DNA from: Cyclobacterium plantarum
GTDB taxonomy: Bacteria > Bacteroidota > Bacteroidia > Cytophagales > Cyclobacteriaceae
Assembly (NCBI RefSeq): GCF_011290685.1
Contig: NZ_JAANYN010000001.1
Location: forward strand, 851,325-915,324
Direction of reading: 5' to 3'
Length of the DNA stretch: 64,000 bases
The position numbers and the translations under genes are program-made. Under the pieces are notes generated by a model. It ran no database searches. It was not told where the DNA came from and saw only the letters and a list, made by a program, of their open reading frames with translations. Position 1 is the stretch's first letter. Each line of letters starts with the position of its first letter. This document shows positions 49,801 to 58,504 of this stretch, in pieces.

Positions 49801-50406
49801 TTCCTGTGCGGGAGCTTCCATGGCCGCGATGTCAAAGATAAAAAAAGGATGGGGGCTTTGAAGCCGGATGCTGAGGATATTTTCCAGGTTTACCTCAAAC
49901 CTGACATTGGCGTAGTTTTGATAGGATCCATAGGTCAGGGTAGTCAACTCTCCTGACTGCTGTTCCAGCAGGATGTCTACTTTCTCCTTTACGCCGCCCA
50001 GTTTCAGCCCGATCAGGTATATGTTTTGGGCTTGATTGAGATGAATCGCTGCGGATGCATATCCCTGCACCAGCGGTACGGAACCCGTATGAGAACCCAG
50101 GTTACCATCTGTTGCAGCCTGGAGCATGGTAGTGCCATCGGCCAGGAGCTGCCGGTGGAGTAAGATATTTTGGGCAGGATTGGAAAAATAATTGGAGGGG
50201 AAAGGGTGGCTGGAAGTCCATGAAGTATTCCAATTTCCGTCCAGCACATTTGCCGGATCAGAGGAGCCAATGGAAGAACTTGCACTAATGCTTACCACTG
50301 AAATTTTAAGAGGATTGTCTTCGGATGCCAGGGCTACATTAGCCTGAATGAGCAAAAAACAAGGGGCGAAAAAAGCCCGGGTCAATAGCGAAAGCCTTGA
50401 AATCAT
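46819..50406 (-). CDS. T9SS-exported clan-A glycoside hydrolase with two discoidin-like repeats
   Basis: A 1195-residue surface or secreted enzyme. After a signal peptide (LTRAFFAPCFLLIQANVALA) come two homologous blocks of about 270 residues (starting near 35 and 320), each with VLDG-NPSTAWIS and EYITLDLG-type F5/8 (discoidin/CBM32-like) features. Then comes a TIM-barrel with the acid/base Glu E723 (EVGNEPWS) and nucleophile Glu E839 (HVTEWGWD), as in clan A families such as GH39/GH5. After a beta-sandwich it ends in a type IX sorting domain (ILFPNPTTG near the last 75 residues, QLKNGSYILHL). Exported across the outer membrane. Substrate unknown. Confidence 0.87.
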   Translation of the reverse strand: MISRLSLLTRAFFAPCFLLIQANVALASEDNPLKISVVSISASSSIGSSDPANVLDGNWNTSWTSSHPFPSNYFSNPAQNILLHRQLLADGTTMLQAATDGNLGSHTGSVPLVQGYASAAIHLNQAQNIYLIGLKLGGVKEKVDILLEQQSGELTTLTYGSYQNYANVRFEVNLENILSIRLQSPHPFFIFDIAAMEAPAQEYITIDLGSPQLISQVKSKHWSGHNSSQATQLLLGTAADSLEVVANLETNDPAAVLTSFDSPIVARYLRIAHRLVGRDYNKAAIFELEVFGEPVPEVDPPSPWDPDAGLYLPLSDRASVTASSSVNLNNNSPLSVLDGNPSTAWISTNPLPDAYVRNPEQNIFLGSSGYASNEAPMAKATDGLLGNSSPLIEPIAGEAWFRLDLASTPIYRLGLRLAAGFSLPVLIEVRSQEGETVRHTYEVYDQGHLRFPIDLKDAVAVKLSSGAAFSIQEIAAYAAPLSEYITLDLGEEKSVSWIRTRQWNGNGTALKTLLKAGKSLEDLHLIATLDPSKLEMLNVQPEEPILARYIRMEQQLADENYKKASIQEISILDEYGSFGPPPSPKPQSNSFGELFGLNTVWAWGTKKVPNLQGLNEGAQKFIRTASQARNYHNIHWDTSDPDHIPGYGGENPDVRLPWTQWIQEYSDWKNKGFTVDATYTFDRFKESDWDQPYTSGHDLGYAFATTFGPNHENLIRTVEVGNEPWSYSDSTYRLILEGMAKGLKTGDPELKVLPAALQAYQPESSNTGSIKHYMGTKLSEKAAAHLDGINLHLYSYFRNEADVRLAVHPEHPASEMRALFAGLRFRDKNMPGKEVHVTEWGWDASSANESAVNTEAVSPLSQAVYALRGLFWLSRMGVDRAHWFFYANVDTLPGNSPVNYERSGLTESIYYNFKEKRSFIAAEAMQNRMADLYFDDVIREDDQAHIYQLRDKEGALSHLLAWRPVSGDDSLAVTFSLPSENVAAQAWHLSGLDPNGEPAEVTYEQGKLMLPLSSKPLLIELAHSDKNNSLQANLRVRQLEEETLLTVSTNSPIGKSQLIGLSGDTRLERMNLVWEKKNDLEWQARLTTLPPGRYEVRALLDSRNHPTNRVSFVVPHKMILFPNPTTGRSRLRLAPGLSGVSHIQVVGMDGFLFDAFQVPEKVRSYEMDLSQLKNGSYILHLDNVNYQERQKFIKK

Positions 50407-50606
50407 AGCATTTATTTTCTTTTGGGGACCGAAGAAAGCGGTATAGCCTGTGCAAGTGCCTGACCTGCGGGTGAAATGATCGCGGAAATTTACTCAGGAA
50501 ATGCTTCATTTGTACCTGCATCCTGAAAAATAAATCTTTCTTTTTGTGAAAACCTGATGGACATTTCAAAATGCTTTTATTTATTGCGTTCTAAAACGGC
50601 CAGATC

Positions 50607-51425
50607 ATGATAAGGAAAAAATATTTGACTTTAATGCTCTTTTCTTTGGGGCTGTTCATACAGGTGGAGGCGCAAGAACAGTTGGATAAGCAGCAGCGCC
50701 CCGATTTTCAGCAGCTACTGGATTCGGCTGGGGTCCATGGTGTTTTGCTGCTGGCAGACTTTCAGGGCAGCAGGCTGTATTCCAATGACTTTTCCCTGGC
50801 GGAAGAGGGCCAGCTGCCCGCTTCTACCTTCAAAATTCCCCATTCCCTGATAGCCCTGGATTTGGGCATGGTGGAAGATGAATCCACGGTATTTCCCTGG
50901 AACGGAGAGGAAAGAGCCATGTCCCAATGGGAGCAGGATCTGACGTTCAGGCAGGCATTTCACCTGTCCTGTGTGCCCTGTTATCGGGGAATCGCCCGGC
51001 AGATAGGGGTGGAGCGAATGAGGGATTACCTGGATCGCCTGGATTATGGGCACATGGATGTGTCGGAGCAAAACCTGGATCAATTCTGGCTGCGGGGGCA
51101 GTCCCGGATCAGCCCGATGGAGCAGCTGGGTTTTTTAAGAAAGCTGTACGAAGGAGACCTGCGCCTGGCACCGGAAACCCTGTCTGTTTTTCGGGAGATG
51201 ATGGTGGTGGAAGAAACCGATAGCTACCGGCTGAGCGGGAAGACCGGCTGGTCGGTTGCCCAGGGCGTAGACAATGGCTGGTTTGTGGGATATTTGGAAA
51301 AAGGGGGCAGCGTTTATTTTTTTGCCAGTAATCTGGCACCCGGGCCCGAAACCAGCGATGCCGATTTTCTACAGGCCAGAAAAGGGCTGACGATGGAGGC
51401 GCTGCAGGTGCTGGGGATTTTATGA
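50607..51425 (+). CDS. Class D (OXA-like) beta-lactamase
   Basis: A 272-residue exported protein with a signal peptide (LMLFSLGLFIQVEA). The serine-lactamase motifs are S73-TF-K76, S121-x-V123 and K212-T-G, plus the oxyanion region WFVGYLE. The third motif, normally YGN, reads YGH (147-149). Length fits OXA enzymes. It could hydrolyse penicillins, but the YGH change and the chromosomal setting leave open a role in peptidoglycan handling or sensing. It is upstream of the integrase but outside the cassette array. Confidence 0.85.
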   Translation: MIRKKYLTLMLFSLGLFIQVEAQEQLDKQQRPDFQQLLDSAGVHGVLLLADFQGSRLYSNDFSLAEEGQLPASTFKIPHSLIALDLGMVEDESTVFPWNGEERAMSQWEQDLTFRQAFHLSCVPCYRGIARQIGVERMRDYLDRLDYGHMDVSEQNLDQFWLRGQSRISPMEQLGFLRKLYEGDLRLAPETLSVFREMMVVEETDSYRLSGKTGWSVAQGVDNGWFVGYLEKGGSVYFFASNLAPGPETSDADFLQARKGLTMEALQVLGIL

Positions 51426-51565
51426 GCGGGTATTTTAGGATAGATTTTTAAGTCCTTCGTCGCTATGGACCACAATTTCGGTTATATTCTTTTGTTTTAG
51501 CCAAGTAGGTGGCGTCATCTGAAACGGATACCCTATTCAAACCAGGATGGTATGTATTTGAAAAC

Positions 51566-51583
51566 AAACGTTTATAAACGTTT
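51566..51583. promoter_or_regulatory. Perfect palindrome upstream of the integrase
   Basis: AAACGTTTATAAACGTTT is an 18-bp perfect palindrome, followed at once by another ACAAACG half (51584-51590). It lies 68 bp before the integrase start. A protein binding site (operator or recombinase arm site) is plausible, but nothing in the sequence proves it. Confidence 0.55.
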
Positions 51584-51651
51584 ACAAACGACTATAAATA
51601 TTTAACATACGGCTATCCTCTACGTCTTTTTTTTATTGGCGAAAAAAAAGC

Positions 51652-52824
51652 ATGGAAAAGCTAATTCTTTACAGGCCAAACCCGAGATCCGGACGGTTTA
51701 AAGTGTATATCCCTTATTCATTTAAAAGGGAGAGAGCGCAATTTAAATCCATAAACGGGAGTTTTTACCACCCAAGTCAGCGTTTGTGGAGTCTGGTAAA
51801 TACTGAAAAAAATATGGAAACGGTTAAGAATCTCTTTGGTGAAAAACTGGAGATTTGTGAATCATCAGGGCAATCGGCTAAAATGCCGGTTTTTGTCCTG
51901 AATGAAAAAAGTCAGCAGGAATTGGACCGCCTTCACCAAAAATTGGTACTAATGGGTTTTAGCCCCTCTACGGTAGGCAATTACAAAAGTGCCTTTTCAA
52001 AATTCCTGAAATTTTTTGAATCCAGGGATTTACTGGAGCTAAGCAAGGAAGAGATCGAAGGCTTTGTATACCATCAGGTAAGTAAATACAAGCTTTCCGA
52101 GTCTTCCCAAAACAGCCTTATCAATGGGATAAAAGCCTATTTTGAACATGTATTGGGCAGGCCAAGGGAATACTATGAAATCCAACGCCCAAAACGAAGC
52201 AACAGTTTGCCCAATGTATTGAGCAAGGAAGAAGTGGCAAGCCTGATACAACATACTGAAAATCAAAAACACCGCACGATCTTATTAACCATCTATAGCG
52301 CAGGATTGCGGATCAGCGAAGCCATTAAACTACGGATCTGCGACATACATTCGGAGGAGGGATACCTTTTTATCAAGGGATCAAAGAATAAAAAGGATCG
52401 CAAAACAGTACTTTCCCCGATTTTATTGCAGGAACTCCGTGCGTATTACAAGACTTACCGGCCGTCCTATTGGGTATTTGAAGGACAGGATGGGGGGCAA
52501 TACTCGGCCACGAGTATACAGGCAGTATTCCGTAAGGCTGTCAAAGAAAGTGGGATCAATCCCTGGGCAACGGTGCACACTTTACGGCATAGTTTCGCCA
52601 CTCATCTGCTTCAGTCGGGGACCAATTTGAGGATGATTCAGGTATTATTGGGGCATAGCCGGTCCACGACCACGGAGATTTACAGCCATATCCTGGCCGT
52701 TTCCAATAAAAATGTAGTATCACCACTTGATTCCTTGTCCGAAATCCTTAATTTATCCGGTGAAAACCGGGAAAGGGATGTTGGACATAAACCATATACA
52801 CGCAACTCCCCACCCAAAACATAG
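51652..52824 (+). CDS. Tyrosine recombinase (integron-type integrase)
   Basis: A 390-residue site-specific recombinase. An N-terminal extension (1-85), unlike XerC/D, precedes a SAM-like core-binding domain (about 85-180) and the catalytic domain with R220 (AGLRISEA), H309-x-x-R312 (HTLRHSFATHLL), H335 (LLGHSRSTTTEIYSH) and the nucleophile Y344. The tail VVSPLDSL is like that of IntI enzymes, but the roughly 16-residue IntI insertion before the HxxR box is missing. The gene ends only 13 bp before the first GTTGGGC recombination point. It is the likely driver of the cassette array downstream. Confidence 0.93.
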   Translation: MEKLILYRPNPRSGRFKVYIPYSFKRERAQFKSINGSFYHPSQRLWSLVNTEKNMETVKNLFGEKLEICESSGQSAKMPVFVLNEKSQQELDRLHQKLVLMGFSPSTVGNYKSAFSKFLKFFESRDLLELSKEEIEGFVYHQVSKYKLSESSQNSLINGIKAYFEHVLGRPREYYEIQRPKRSNSLPNVLSKEEVASLIQHTENQKHRTILLTIYSAGLRISEAIKLRICDIHSEEGYLFIKGSKNKKDRKTVLSPILLQELRAYYKTYRPSYWVFEGQDGGQYSATSIQAVFRKAVKESGINPWATVHTLRHSFATHLLQSGTNLRMIQVLLGHSRSTTTEIYSHILAVSNKNVVSPLDSLSEILNLSGENRERDVGHKPYTRNSPPKT

Positions 52825-52843
52825 CTTTATACAATTGTTGGGC
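52818..52843 (+). other. Candidate attI-like site
   Basis: GTTGGGC (52837-52843) is the GTTRRRY-type core where the first cassette begins, with cleavage expected between G52837 and T52838. The sequence to the left (around CTTTATACAATT) shows no long palindrome, as is usual of an attI rather than an attC. The site is inferred from position next to the integrase. Confidence 0.55.
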
Positions 52844-52855
52844 AACATGCAAAAA

Positions 52856-52941
52856 GCCGACCGCACATTCAGGCACATTTGGTTTAGCCGACACACAAAG
52901 CCAACGCAAAAAACCAAAAGAGCCTGAATCTTTGCCAACGC
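52856..52941 (+). repeat. Nested hairpin element A
   Basis: Outer stem TTCAGGC (52868-52874) with GCCTGAA (52922-52928); inner stem TTGGTTT (52879-52885) with AAACCAA (52911-52917); fixed bulges ACAT (left) and AAGA (right); 25-nt loop. GCCAACGC-like copies sit before (GCCGACCGC), inside the loop (52900-52907) and after (52934-52941). The stem bases differ from those of elements B-E while the geometry is kept. Confidence 0.82.
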
Positions 52942-52984
52942 TCGACAGGAAATTGATAAATTGACAAAGGAATAATGGAGTGAA

Positions 52985-55900
52985 ATGAAAAAGGACAAAT
53001 ACTTACAAATATTTAATTACCTCAAAGAGTTCTCGAAACTTAGAAGTAACCCTGTCCGCGACATTGACGCTCAAGAAACACAATATCCTGAGAAATTTTG
53101 GCTGAACGACATTCCCGAAAATGAGCTTTTTGAAAACATTATCAGAACCGACTTCAACGAAGACAACGACTATTGGTTAAAAGTAAGAAAGCCTAAAGAG
53201 CCAACGAAACCAGAATTTGCTAAGCTTCCAGAAAACCTGGAAAAATGGATTGACAAGCCGACATTATTAAATGAAGAAGATGAACCCAAGTTAAAGGAAT
53301 CACTTGAAATCAATGGAGAAACTCTTTCAATTGAAGATTTCCCAGAACTTGAAAAAGAATTACAGCAATACATAGACAAAAAATGGATTGATGATCTAAT
53401 AGAATATAACGAGAAACTCGAAGCATACAGAACTGAACATGAGAAGTATGAGAAATTAAACTCTGTCTACAAACAACTTTTCCGAATATTCAACAAGACC
53501 CAGCAATTTGGAGAAGAGTACGAATTAGTGGTTGGTGTCGGACTATTGAACTTCAAAGAAAATGATGAAAGACCGAAGATTTTCAGACATATTTTAACCC
53601 AAAGAGTCGATATTAACTTCGAGTATTCTCAAAAAGACTCGCAAATTTTCGTTTCACCAAACTTAGAATCTACACCCCAAATTGAAACTGATTCGATCCT
53701 TGACTTATTTGACCAGTTCGATTCGCAAAACATCATAGATGCTGAAAAGTCGGTAGAGAACTACATTAAAGAGAAAAACATTGAAACAATTTTTGGTAAC
53801 ACAGAAGATGCCCTACAAATGTTTGCAGAAAGGGTTTCTCCTGATGGCAGCTATAACCATTTAATTGAAAAGCCAAATAGAACACATTCAAAACCAAATA
53901 TCACATTTTCCCCAGCTCTCTTACTTAGAAAAAGGAATACTCGAAGCTTTACCGCTCTATATGAGAAGATATTAGAGAATATTGAAAATGGTAATGATAG
54001 CCTTGAAATTCCGACAATAAATGACCTTATAGGCATCCATCCAGACATTGAAGATGATATTTCTTCACCAGATAACTCATTTAATGATTCACAGATTGAG
54101 CCAATCTTTTTCCCGAAGGAATACAATGACGAACAATTAGAGATTGTTGAAAAATCCAAAAAAAACAATAAAGTTCTCGTTCAAGGCCCTCCAGGCACAG
54201 GAAAGTCACACACTATTGCCAATTTAATTTGTCACTTGCTCGCAAACGGTAAAAAGGTTCTAATTACCGCCTATACAAAAAGAGCATTGGAAGTTTTAAA
54301 AGATAAACTCCCACCCGAATTTCAAGATTTGGCAGTAAACCTTTTGAGTGGGGATTCATCTTCCATCCAAGACTTACAATCAAGTGTCAACGCCATAAAT
54401 GATGAATTATCAAGAGCCAATCTAACTCAATATCAATCACAAATTCATGAGTTTGAAAATGAACTAAAGAAGACGAGAGAATCAATCGCTGAAACCTCTA
54501 ACAGTCTTGTCAAGATTAAGGAAAAAGCAACACGAAAACAGGAGATTAACGAAAAATACAAAGGAACTTTAACTGAAATTGCTGAGAGCCTTGAAAGAGA
54601 TACTCCATTATTCGAATGGTACGAAGACGATTTTAGTAATATTGAAAATAATGAGTTGCTTTCACGCTTAACGGAATTCATTCAACTGCATGAAAATTAC
54701 AAGCAAATAGAGACTGATGAATTTGTTTTTGAAATACCTGATCCCAATAAATTACTTACTGCTGTCCAGTTAAAGGAATATTCAGGTCTTACTGCTAAGC
54801 TTGCTAATGGCTCTTTTCCAAAAGATGCTAACCTTAAACTTTCATGTTCAGATTTTGACCAACTATTTCAACAGCTAAATAACCTTCAAAACTTTTACAA
54901 CGAAGTAGATAAATTCCAGATTGACTTCACTTCTTCTGTTATAGAATCCTTTTTGAAAGGCAGAAATCAGGAATGGTTGCAAATATTGAATCAGTCAAAG
55001 TCAGTGCTCGAAAAGTTCGAAAAGCATGATTTACGACAGATTGATAAGGATATTGAAGTCTCTTATCCTCAGGACAAAAGTTTAAAGCAACTTAAAAATG
55101 ATGCTCAAGTACTTCTTGCATACTTAAATGAAGGTAATCCGTTATCAGGATTTACTTTTTCAATTAAAAAGCCATTTCTACCAAGAGAAATAAAAGAACG
55201 TCTTTATTTTATTGAAGCGGTTCGTGTCAATGGAAGTCCTTGCGATACCATTGAAGAGTATGAAACTGTATTGAATGATATTTCTTTTCGACAAGACTTT
55301 ATTGAGCTATCAGAAATTTGGGGAAAAGAAGAGCCAAAAGGAAACTTACTATTCAAGAAGATTTCATTTTTCAAGCAAATTCATAATGAAGTGCTTCGCT
55401 TATCAAAGTTAATAGAAGAAGCAAAAGCAGTGAAATTGGCTATTGAATCTATTAGCAATTTGCAGATAAAACTTTTTGATGATGAAGACCTAAAGACATC
55501 TATTCTCAAAGCCGAGTATAGCAAACTAAAAGAGAGTATTTCGGAGTTTGATGAGTTAATTAATCAATCTACCGCATATCTGAATAATTATGTTCCAAAA
55601 GGCTACCACCCAATTAAGAAAAACATAATTGAAGCATACAACAACCTTGACTTCCACACTTATGAAGAATTACTGAACAGAATTGAAAAGCTAGCTTATG
55701 GAAAAGAGAATTTTGTGAATTTCAAAAATTTACGTTCAGAGCTTTATTCTAAAATCCCATCCACAACACAATTGGTAGAGGACGATTCCTTTTCAGCTAA
55801 GGATGTAGAAAATTTAAAACAAGCAATCTATTTCAGAAATGCGCAACATCAACTTGAAAAGTTGATGGATGTCAATTATGAAAATCAACTCATTCAAAAC

Positions 55901-58381
55901 CTTAATGAATTAGAACGGAAGGAAAGGAAACTGACTGCAAAGCTCGCTTCAAAGAAAGCATGGTATAAAGTTGTTGAAGGTTTACAACAAAACCGCTCTT
56001 TAAGACAGCATTTAGATGCTTGGGTAATGGCAGTAAAGAAAATTGGTAAGACGGGAAAAGGAAAAAGAGCGATGAAGTTTCGGAAAATTGCTCAACAAGA
56101 AATGGAACATTGCAAAGATTCTGTGCCTTGTTGGATTATGCCTTTATACAAGGTTGCCGAAACGATACAGCCTGAACAAGAAATGTACGATTATGTAATT
56201 ATTGATGAGGCCAGTCAACTTGGGCCTGATGCAATATTCCTGCTCTACATTACAAAGAATATTATAATCGTTGGAGATGACAAGCAGACTTCACCTGAAT
56301 ATGTTGGTGTGGATGCAAACACTATGACACCTCACATAAAGCGTCATCTAAATGGAATCCCGTTTTCTGATTATTACGGTACGGAGTTTAGCTTTTTCGA
56401 CCATGCTAAATTTTTCTGTGATGGAGTTACCGTTCTTAGAGAACATTTCAGATGTATGCCTGAAATAATTGAATTTTCAAATCGTCATTTTTATGCCCCT
56501 GATGGAAAAGGGCTTTATCCACTTAAACAATATTCAGAAAATCGGCTTGAACCATTGATGGCAGAGTTTTGTCCCAATGGCTACACTGAAGGCAGAGGCT
56601 CAAGAATTATAAATGAGCCAGAGGCAAATCACATTGCTGAAACAATTGGGAAGTTAGTCGAAGACGAAAACTATAATGGGAAGACAATCGGAGTGATAAC
56701 CCTTCAGGGAAATCAGCAAGCAAGTGTGATTGAAAACCTACTCTTGAAAAGAGTTGGAGAAAAGGAATTTCATAAGCGTAAAATTGTTTGCGGGAACTCT
56801 TCATCCTTTCAGGGTGATGAAAGGGATATTATCTTTTTAAGCTTGGTTACTGCTCACAATCACAATAGGTCAGCACTTGTGAAACCAGAAGACGAAAGAC
56901 GGTTCAATGTTGCAGTAAGTCGAGCCAAAGAGCAGATTTTTTTATTCCATTCGGTGCAGTTAGACGATTTGAGTAATACAAATGATTTGCGCTACAAACT
57001 ATTAGACCATTTCAAAAATTACAACTCGTATCAACCGATTTTCAACACGCCAATAGAAAGGCGAATGGGAACACAACCAGAGCCTTTCGACAGTTGGTTT
57101 GAAGTTGACGTTTACAATGATATTGTAAGGAAGCAACTGAGCATAATTCCTCAATACGAAGTGGCGAAAGGTCGATACAAGATTGATATGGTTGCTCTAC
57201 TACCTGATGGAACTAAAATAGCAATTGAGTGTGATGGGGATAAGTGGCATGGACCCGAACAGCATCAAAATGACATTATGCGCCAAAAAGTACTTGAAAG
57301 ATGCGGTTGGCAGTTCTTTAGAATTCGTGGCTATGAGTATTATACCAACAGAGAGAAAGCATTAGAACCCCTTTGGAACATGATTCCTGTATTTGAAGAG
57401 AAAGAGATAGAACCCCTTTCAGATTATGGCTATCAGGAATCTAATATTCAACAGGAAAAAGAAGTAAGAGCGGATGATTCATTAGATATGCAAAGTTCAG
57501 ATTTAGTCATTGACGCATATGATGAAGAAACTCCCGAAGAACAATTTGAACCGATTGATTCACGACCAAGAACGGATAAAATACTTCGATACTTCAACCT
57601 ATTTAAATCAGGGACATATATTCTGACAGATAAAGAGCCATTGGAAGCTGATTATGTAATTCCAATACAAGAAATTTACCAGACAGGTTTTCTTCTACAA
57701 TGCTATAAGTCAGGTCATGTCAATAAAGTCCATATTCCAATACTTCTTTCAAGGAGAATTGGGAAAGAATATATGAATGGTTTAAACAAAGATGGGGAAT
57801 TGGTGCATATCGAAGCTGTTGAAACTGAAAAAATCATTGGCATTTACTTCAATGAGAATGGTCGTAGAAAATTCAAAGCGCATTTGACCGAAAACATTTC
57901 GACACGGGAGCAACTTCACTTACAAGGCTACAAAGTAATTTACAATGATTTTGAACGAATAGATTACAATGTCTTGCCTTTAGATATCTACAATGACATC
58001 AGTCGATTAGTATTCCAAAGTTTTACTGCCAATGGAAAACCAGTTGATAATAATTATTACGAATCTGAATGGTCTATAATTAAACGGCATTCGAAAAAAG
58101 ACCAAGAACAAGTAGTGGAACGAGTAGAATTCATTCCAAATTCTCTCTTTGACAATAGAGTCGAACTTAATAGCACAGTTAAAATCAAATTCCTAAGTAA
58201 TGAAAAGGAATTGAAAGTAAAATTGGTGGACTATCCTACTAATGGTGCTGAAATTATTGATGGAGTGCAAATAGTAAATATTATGAAACCTTTAGCTGCT
58301 TCAATAAAAGGTAGAACAATTGGAGACAGGGTAACAATAGGCGACACAAAAAGTGAAGTTGAAATAATTGAAATAAGATAA
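52985..58381 (+). CDS. Giant SF1 helicase-nuclease, defence-like
   Basis: A 1798-residue protein. The SF1 (Dna2/Upf1-like) helicase core begins with Walker A GPPGTGKS at 401-408. After a long helical insertion (about 470-1020) come Walker B DEAS (1074-1077), GDDKQTSP and motif VI VAVSRAK (1309-1315). A PD-(D/E)XK-type nuclease of the Vsr/DUF559 kind follows (D1401, E1415, D1417 in IECDGDKWHG). The C-terminus (about 1500-1798) has two beta-rich regions of unknown family. The order helicase then Vsr-like nuclease resembles anti-phage proteins such as Hhe. It has no signal peptide, is richer in A/T than chromosomal neighbours, and is the sole gene of its cassette. Defence is inferred. Confidence 0.88.
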   Translation: MKKDKYLQIFNYLKEFSKLRSNPVRDIDAQETQYPEKFWLNDIPENELFENIIRTDFNEDNDYWLKVRKPKEPTKPEFAKLPENLEKWIDKPTLLNEEDEPKLKESLEINGETLSIEDFPELEKELQQYIDKKWIDDLIEYNEKLEAYRTEHEKYEKLNSVYKQLFRIFNKTQQFGEEYELVVGVGLLNFKENDERPKIFRHILTQRVDINFEYSQKDSQIFVSPNLESTPQIETDSILDLFDQFDSQNIIDAEKSVENYIKEKNIETIFGNTEDALQMFAERVSPDGSYNHLIEKPNRTHSKPNITFSPALLLRKRNTRSFTALYEKILENIENGNDSLEIPTINDLIGIHPDIEDDISSPDNSFNDSQIEPIFFPKEYNDEQLEIVEKSKKNNKVLVQGPPGTGKSHTIANLICHLLANGKKVLITAYTKRALEVLKDKLPPEFQDLAVNLLSGDSSSIQDLQSSVNAINDELSRANLTQYQSQIHEFENELKKTRESIAETSNSLVKIKEKATRKQEINEKYKGTLTEIAESLERDTPLFEWYEDDFSNIENNELLSRLTEFIQLHENYKQIETDEFVFEIPDPNKLLTAVQLKEYSGLTAKLANGSFPKDANLKLSCSDFDQLFQQLNNLQNFYNEVDKFQIDFTSSVIESFLKGRNQEWLQILNQSKSVLEKFEKHDLRQIDKDIEVSYPQDKSLKQLKNDAQVLLAYLNEGNPLSGFTFSIKKPFLPREIKERLYFIEAVRVNGSPCDTIEEYETVLNDISFRQDFIELSEIWGKEEPKGNLLFKKISFFKQIHNEVLRLSKLIEEAKAVKLAIESISNLQIKLFDDEDLKTSILKAEYSKLKESISEFDELINQSTAYLNNYVPKGYHPIKKNIIEAYNNLDFHTYEELLNRIEKLAYGKENFVNFKNLRSELYSKIPSTTQLVEDDSFSAKDVENLKQAIYFRNAQHQLEKLMDVNYENQLIQNLNELERKERKLTAKLASKKAWYKVVEGLQQNRSLRQHLDAWVMAVKKIGKTGKGKRAMKFRKIAQQEMEHCKDSVPCWIMPLYKVAETIQPEQEMYDYVIIDEASQLGPDAIFLLYITKNIIIVGDDKQTSPEYVGVDANTMTPHIKRHLNGIPFSDYYGTEFSFFDHAKFFCDGVTVLREHFRCMPEIIEFSNRHFYAPDGKGLYPLKQYSENRLEPLMAEFCPNGYTEGRGSRIINEPEANHIAETIGKLVEDENYNGKTIGVITLQGNQQASVIENLLLKRVGEKEFHKRKIVCGNSSSFQGDERDIIFLSLVTAHNHNRSALVKPEDERRFNVAVSRAKEQIFLFHSVQLDDLSNTNDLRYKLLDHFKNYNSYQPIFNTPIERRMGTQPEPFDSWFEVDVYNDIVRKQLSIIPQYEVAKGRYKIDMVALLPDGTKIAIECDGDKWHGPEQHQNDIMRQKVLERCGWQFFRIRGYEYYTNREKALEPLWNMIPVFEEKEIEPLSDYGYQESNIQQEKEVRADDSLDMQSSDLVIDAYDEETPEEQFEPIDSRPRTDKILRYFNLFKSGTYILTDKEPLEADYVIPIQEIYQTGFLLQCYKSGHVNKVHIPILLSRRIGKEYMNGLNKDGELVHIEAVETEKIIGIYFNENGRRKFKAHLTENISTREQLHLQGYKVIYNDFERIDYNVLPLDIYNDISRLVFQSFTANGKPVDNNYYESEWSIIKRHSKKDQEQVVERVEFIPNSLFDNRVELNSTVKIKFLSNEKELKVKLVDYPTNGAEIIDGVQIVNIMKPLAASIKGRTIGDRVTIGDTKSEVEIIEIR

Positions 58382-58390
58382 CCAATGACT

Positions 58391-58478
58391 CCAACGTTCA
58401 ACAGCCACACACATTGCCAAGCCGCTCAAAGCCAACGCAGCAGCCAAAGCTTGTCAAAGAGTGTGTCTGAGCCAACGC
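58391..58478 (+). repeat. Nested hairpin element B
   Basis: Outer stem CAGCCACAC (58402-58410) with GTGTGTCTG (58461-58469), one mismatch; inner stem TGCCAAGC (58415-58422) with GCTTGTCA (58449-58456), near-perfect; bulges ACAT and AAGA; 26-nt loop. CCAACG-type copies lie before (58391), within (58431-58438) and after (58471-58478), about 40 bp apart. It closes the helicase gene end, 10 bp after its stop, and could also act in 3-prime end formation. Confidence 0.82.
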
Positions 58479-58504
58479 ACGGACAGAAAAGAAAAAGCAC
58501 GATT

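Noticed and set aside
50607-51425. The class D beta-lactamase as an integron cassette
   Set aside because: It lies upstream of the integrase and no attC-like palindrome follows its stop.
52850-52930. Element A as a simple Rho-independent terminator of the integrase gene
   Set aside because: There is no T-run after the stem, and the same geometry recurs with different stems at four other places, three of them not at gene ends.
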